Part shown: in pieces, positions 59,481 through 64,000 of the stretch
How positions within the stretch are numbered: the stretch's first letter is position 1
How the letters are laid out: each line of letters opens with the position of its first letter
Source of the DNA: Castanea sativa
Taxonomy: Eukaryota; Streptophyta; Magnoliopsida; Fagales; Fagaceae
Assembly (NCBI RefSeq): GCF_040712315.1
Contig: NC_134013.1
Span: 90,774,001-90,838,000 of the forward strand
Direction of reading: 5' to 3'
Length of the DNA: 64,000 nt
Made by a program: the position numbers and the translations under genes
Notes under the pieces: model-generated
The model's input: the letters and a program-made list of their open reading frames with translations, nothing else
What the model was told of the DNA's origin: nothing
Database searches by the model: none

Positions 59481-59967
59481 AATTATAGTTGTCAGTATTG
59501 TATAATACGCAATATATATTGTATCGTGTACAAAAAAATATATATTGTATATAGATCAGAAGTGCGCATGAATTGTAAGATACTTAGATGTAAATCATAT
59601 ATTAAAAATTTTGCATATCGTACAATACATAACTATATGGGTTTAAAATGGATTTTTTTGATAAAATGTGTTTTAATTTGAGTCCAGAATTTTTTCTTTT
59701 TTGAGAAGTGTCCAAGAAGTTATTATACTTGTTTTAACACAAAACTATTAGGCTACTTCTTTGAGCTTAATTAAACAACATGTCCATGAGTTTAAGAATC
59801 ACATACATGCAACAATTGAATATGCATTTGAGAATCACACACACACATACATATCGGTAAGGTGTGATATTGAGAAAGGGTTTGTTACTTACTCCGCGAC
59901 ACTAACTGCCGCATGCAGTTTTGGTGTTGGCGTGTGAATGTAATCCCTTATCTAATCTTCCTTCCCC

Positions 59968-60004
<37 letters not shown>

Positions 60005-60132
60005 TTCTCACAAAAAAAGAAAAAAAAGAAAGAAAAAAAAAAAGAATATGCATTTGTTCATCAATTTAGGAAATCATTTTTAAAATGCCATGTTTATTAT
60101 GTTAAGAATTTTGGTATTATTTTTTAAAAAGT
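59481..60132. other. Non-coding region with microsatellite
   Basis: AT-rich, with imperfect ATATATATTGTAT repeats near 59508-59550 and a (GT)n run at 59972-60002. No gene seen. Confidence 0.55.
59972..60002. repeat. (GT)n microsatellite
   Basis: About 15 GT units. Confidence 0.95.
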
Positions 60133-60548
60133 CTCTGGCAAAAGTGCAATTTACACCCCTAAAGTTTAGGGTATTTGAATTTTACATCCCGAATTTTCAA
60201 ATATTAAATTTTACCCTTTGACTTTATATTATATTTGCATCAATAACCTCTTCATCCATATTTTCCGTTAAATGCCACATAAGCTCGTCACTTGTGTTTA
60301 GTTCGTCCAATAAAATGATACCACATCATTTTGTAGCATAATTTTTTTTTAAAAAAATAACTAAGATAAAAATGATGTGCCATCATTTTATTGAGCGAAT
60401 TAAACACGTGGCGCTTAACAGAAAATATAAAATGAGAGGTTGTTGATACAAATATGATGTAACTTTAGATGGTAAATTTCAAATTCTGAAATTTCATAAT
60501 GTAGAATCCAAAAACTCAAACCTTGGGGCGTACTTTGCCTTTAGCCAA
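60133..60548. mobile_element. MITE with long inverted ends, GGCAAAAGTGCAATTTACACC type
   Basis: The left arm (TGGCAAAAGTGCAATTTACA, then CATCATTTTATTG-like text) is repeated inverted on the right (GGGGCGTACTTTGCCTTTAG). Inner pieces CCACATAAGCTCGTCACTTG and CACGTGGCGCTTAACAG also pair. This makes a nearly complete hairpin of about 416 bp. Target duplication not resolved. Confidence 0.75.
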
Positions 60549-60748
60549 AGTTTATTTATTCATAATATTTATAAATGAGAAAAGTTAACGAATGCTTTAA
60601 GAGCATTAGTTTAGAACTTATTTTTTTAAAAAAATTATGAGAAAACAAAAAGTTATTGATATACAAAGATATGAAATTAATCCGTAAAACACGATTCTAC
60701 AACTAGATAGACAACGTAACTTGAATAGGGAATGATGCGAAAATCTAC

Positions 60749-60850
60749 CTCAGTTAATTGTGTAGCAGCTGAAAGAATGAGATGTAACTTCTAAAGTGCA
60801 AAGTATCAACAGCTCGAGCTATGTATGGTTCTATGGACAAATTAAAATAG
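60749..60850 (-). other. Fourth DUF247-type leader exon, no gene body attached
   Basis: Carries the leader text of 11069 (AGCAGCTGAAAGAATGAG on the + strand) with the donor CTGAG/GTAGATTTTCG. The minus-strand DNA downstream (60748 to about 59500) contains no DUF247 coding sequence. The body was deleted or never duplicated here. Confidence 0.65.
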
Positions 60851-60887
60851 CTGTATTATTCTTGCAGGATCAAATATAGCCATGAGG

Positions 60888-60942
<55 letters not shown>
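60888..60942. repeat. (TA)n microsatellite
   Basis: About 24 TA units with one break; TA arrays occur at the same place in leader copies A and B. Confidence 0.92.
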
Positions 60943-60946
<4 letters not shown>

Positions 60947-61054
60947 TTAACTTACATTCTAGTACTAATATAATAAGATTTACACATTTACAAAAATTAT
61001 ACCCCATTATACACATTTATTTAGTTTACATAGTAGACATGGTACAATATAAAC

Positions 61055-61262
61055 CTAAAATAAGTGTGTTTGGCAAAAGTTATTTTTATCAACTTATTTT
61101 ATTATTCAGTTTATTTTTGCTACTATTCAATGGCTCCGCTGTACTTTTTAATACTATTCATGAGTTCCACTTTACTTTTTTCAGCTAACTTTTTATTTTA
61201 TCTACAGTACTTTTAGTAAAAGGTTTCAATTTTAGCAAAATAAGCAGATCCTAAGTAGACCC
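61055..61262. mobile_element. MITE, GGATACCGC family, degraded copy
   Basis: Shares TTTATTTTTGCTACTATTCA, ATACTATTCATG and CAATTTTAGCAAAATAAGC with 47291-47490. The ends are eroded. Confidence 0.6.
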
Positions 61263-61374
61263 TTAAATTACATTACTACTACAACTACATATCTTATAAT
61301 ATTACGTTCTCAACAAAAAAACATAATCAACTTCTTATAATATAATGTTACGTAAACTCTTCTCTACCATGGTT

Positions 61375-62722
61375 TTAAAAGCCGGACCGACTGGTCTGAC
61401 CGGTTTAATCGAGAACCGGCCTTCAATTCTGTCAAGTTATGAATAAAAACCAAAAATAACTTAAAAATAGGAAAAATTAGAAAACCGGCCTGTTCAACCG
61501 TAAAACCAAGAACCGGCGTGGTCGAACCGGTTAATGATCAGTTGGGTTGATAACTTAAAACTACACCATTTTGGATAGCTTAAAACCATGCCATTTTGGA
61601 CAGAACCTAAAATCTAACCCTAAACACTCTCATGCCTCATCTCATCTCACTCTCAAACTCTCACACTTCTCTGTCTCTCTCTCACATATCTCTATCTCAC
61701 TCTCACTCTCACCTTACTCAAGCTCATGCCTCTCTATCTCACTCTCGAATTTTTTTTCCTTCTCACCCTTACGGCATCTGAACTTCAAATATGCCTTTGC
61801 TTCCCACCCTCATGGCCAGTTTTTTTTTTTTTTTTTCCTTCTCACCCTCACGATGTCTTGGTCTCAGTCTTGCCCTCTATGCTTTACTTTCTGCTTCTCG
61901 GCTTCATCAGGTATTGATTCTTTTGATTTTGATTACTTGATTCTCTTTCTTGGCCTTTTTTTTTTTTTTTCATTTCTCTCGGCTTCATCTTAGGTTCTCC
62001 GTTTATGTTCTCGCTTCTCTGCTTCAACTCAGGTTCTTTGTTCTGTGACTTCACTGGATATTCTTTTTTTTTTTTTTGATTGCTTTCTTTGTTTTGATTA
62101 TAGTGTCTTTTTGTGTGTGCCCGTGGGCCCTAAATTTTGAATTAGGGCTTAAATTATTAAACGGGCAAGTTAAATTGCAAGTTCTAAGTGCTTGATTTTC
62201 TCGGTTTGGATGAAGAAGATGAGAATGATGTTAGTGGTGGAGCATTTGGTTCACATGATGATATTGATTTAATTTTCTTCATAACAAATGAGGCTTGTGT
62301 CTTAAAACTTAGTAGTTGTTTGTTTGAAACTTTAAAACTTATTTGCTATTTGGATGTAATGAACTTATTTGCTATTTGCAATTTGGATGTAAATGTAATG
62401 ACTAATGAACGTATTTATTTGGTTTTGTTGAAAGTTTATTATGTTAAGGATGATTGTTTTGTAATGTTATTATGTTAAATTCTTTAAAAGATGTTATATA
62501 CTTGTATTTTTTTTTAAAGGAAACATATTTATTACTATTGGTTTGTTAGTTTTAGTATATTAAAAAAATTATTAATTATTTATATAATTTAAAATAAATA
62601 ATATTTAAATTATTTATGACGTCACTGGTTTGACCATTAGTTGAACCTTGGTCTGACCAGAAAACCGGTAATTAACTCCTTGATCGGTTTTTTCACCGTA
62701 CCGATTTTTAAAACCTTGTTTT
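61375..62722. mobile_element. TIR element with GGTTTTAAAAGCCGG ends
   Basis: The left end GGTTTTAAAAGCCGGACCG and right end CGGTACCGATTTTTAAAACC-like text (CCGATTTTTAAAACC) are inverted repeats, with CCGGTTxAxC subterminal repeats. It interrupts a DUF247 upstream module: the left flank AATGTTACGTAAACTCTT and right flank ACATTACGTCACATATTCTC match contiguous sequence at 11191-11233. Two frames (61571-61993, Ser/Phe-rich; 62188-62478, starting LDFLGLDEEDENDV) are probably remnants or chance. Confidence 0.7.
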
Positions 62723-62997
62723 CCATTGACATTACGTCACATATTCTCTGGTCTTTAGTCTTTAGTATTAAACTTCATAATTCTTAAAAAAAAAAACGAA
62801 AAAAGCAAAACAATACAAATTTAAAACTCTATCTGGCCGGACCGGCAGATTACGTCTCATAATAATACCTAAAGTCTTTTTATATTAAGCATTCAACTCA
62901 CTTGTGATTGAAAAGTTGTCTTTTTGTGTGAGAGATTTTTTTTTCCCCTAATCTTATCTTCTTGTTTGAATTTGTTTGTGGGGTAATGAAGCTATAA
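62723..62997. repeat. Distal part of the DUF247 upstream module, copy F
   Basis: TTACGTCACATATTCTCTGG, TCTTTTTATATTAAGCATT and GTGATTGAAAAGTTGTC match module A in order but lack the SINE-like repeat carried by A and B. Confidence 0.6.
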
Positions 62998-63387
62998 GAG
63001 CATCAGTATTGATAATGCCAAAAATTTAGCACTTTGGCACCACAAAAACCACTTTATCAATATTACCACCTCATTTTACAAAACACTTAATATCAGTGAT
63101 TTTATTTTAGCATTCAACATAGTAAAATAATATAAATAACAAAATAAAATAATATATCTATTATAATAAAAAACAACCACCACCACTAACACAATAAAAT
63201 AATATAAATTTTAATAAAATATTGTTCTTTTACCATCTTAGCTATAGTGCACGGCCATCTTTGGTTGTGCACTGTAGCTCAATCGCCAAATTTTTTGGCT
63301 TTCACTCCACTGATGTAGTCCACATTTGTTATATTTGGTTGGTAAATTTAGCATATTAGCAATTTGCATCCACCAATACTAATGCAC
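62998..63387. mobile_element. MITE with GAGCATCAGTATTG-type inverted ends
   Basis: The left arm GAGCATCAGTATTGATAATG, with AAATTTAGC, is repeated inverted on the right (GCAAATTGCTAA / CACCAATACTAATGCAC read on the + strand as ATTTGCATCCACCAATACTA). About 390 bp, with an AT-rich middle. Confidence 0.75.
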
Positions 63388-64000
63388 TAATTATCTTATT
63401 ATATATAAAACTGCCTACTCAAAGGCTCTTTTATTTTTTTGGGTAAAAGTTAATAATTTACATCTATTATAATTTGGAAACATATTTTTTAATTTTTCAA
63501 ACAAATAAAATGATAAACTTTAGAGATAATCAGTAACTATATATATTTTTTAAAAACGTGTATTTGAAAGTGGTATAATGATATAGAGCAAAGTTTGGTA
63601 GGAAAAATAAGATACGGCTAAATTTTAGAAATTCTCTTAGTTTTTTATTTTTTATTTTTTAAATTAGGGATGTTTTTACTTTTATTTGGATGAAAAAGCA
63701 ATAAATATGCTAAATTTTCGGGAATAAAAAGATGAACTTGAAGGGAAAAAAATCCTAAATTTTAGGAGTACTCTTTTTGAATTCAAAGTGAAATTTGTTA
63801 TTAGACATTAATAACTCTATTTCTAAGAGAAGTTACCCTTTATTAATAAATGTATTTTTGAACCATATAAAAGTCTAGTTCAAAGAGAGAAATTCTCTTA
63901 TAGATAGTATAGATAAATGAAGAGTTTTGTTTGAGTCTATTTGTGGTATAATGGGGCTGATGTTTATTTATCTTTATAGTATATGTAAGTGCACAATTGC
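63388..64000. other. Non-coding stretch to the window edge
   Basis: AT-rich, with no recognisable gene or repeat end. Confidence 0.5.

Noticed and set aside
61571..61993. 140-codon Ser/Phe-rich ORF
   Set aside because: Low-complexity CT-rich text inside a TIR element; composition explains the open frame.
1..64000. CRISPR array, operon or riboswitch
   Set aside because: No regularly spaced identical repeats and no bacterial gene layout; the window is a plant nuclear locus.

Overview
The window is nuclear DNA from a flowering plant. Evidence: intron-rich genes with GT/AG borders, a CAND1 gene whose reading matches the plant protein almost residue for residue, DUF247 (UPF0481) genes, Sirevirus-type Copia retrotransposons, a plant pararetrovirus relic, and AT-rich spacers full of TA microsatellites. 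The repeat families look like those of woody eudicots. A Fagales tree (oak or chestnut relatives) is my best guess, but that is inference.

Layout. 1-5792 holds the 3' half of CAND1 on the + strand: twelve exons, ending at the true stop. After a short spacer the rest is an accessory region built around a duplicated DUF247 locus on the - strand. Copy 1 (8522-11140) has lost its C-terminal membrane anchor to one nonsense codon. Copy 2 (25766-30830) is a pseudogene with an in-frame stop, a solo LTR and a hAT element inside its coding exon. Copy 3 (38994-41830) is the only full-length one, 449 codons. All three share a small leader exon upstream, separated from the body by a 1.3-2 kb intron. A fourth leader sits at 60749 with no body in the window. 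Sequence upstream of the leader is also repeated near 53 kb and 55-59 kb.

Mobile DNA fills the gaps. 11997-25225 is a stack: an old LTR fragment, then an LTR element whose 5' LTR is split by a complete 7.3 kb Sirevirus-like Copia element (broken gag, no polymerase, an extra ORF), and a solo LTR in its interior. 32647-36629 is a second extra-ORF element with an unusual LTR-flank-...-LTR-flank order. 44.7-51.7 kb holds a probable solo LTR, a TIR element hit by a truncated LINE, a GGTAC-rich repeat, and head-to-head fragments of an endogenous caulimovirid (movement protein and coat region). 51.7-59.5 kb is a pair of diverged direct duplicates. Each carries insertions whose empty site is kept in the other, and an unrecognised spliced gene lies between them. 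60-64 kb is MITE-rich.

Working together: CAND1 is an ordinary housekeeping gene. The DUF247 copies are a decaying tandem family, with one intact member likely to make a membrane-anchored protein. Most other open frames are transposon relics or microsatellite translations.
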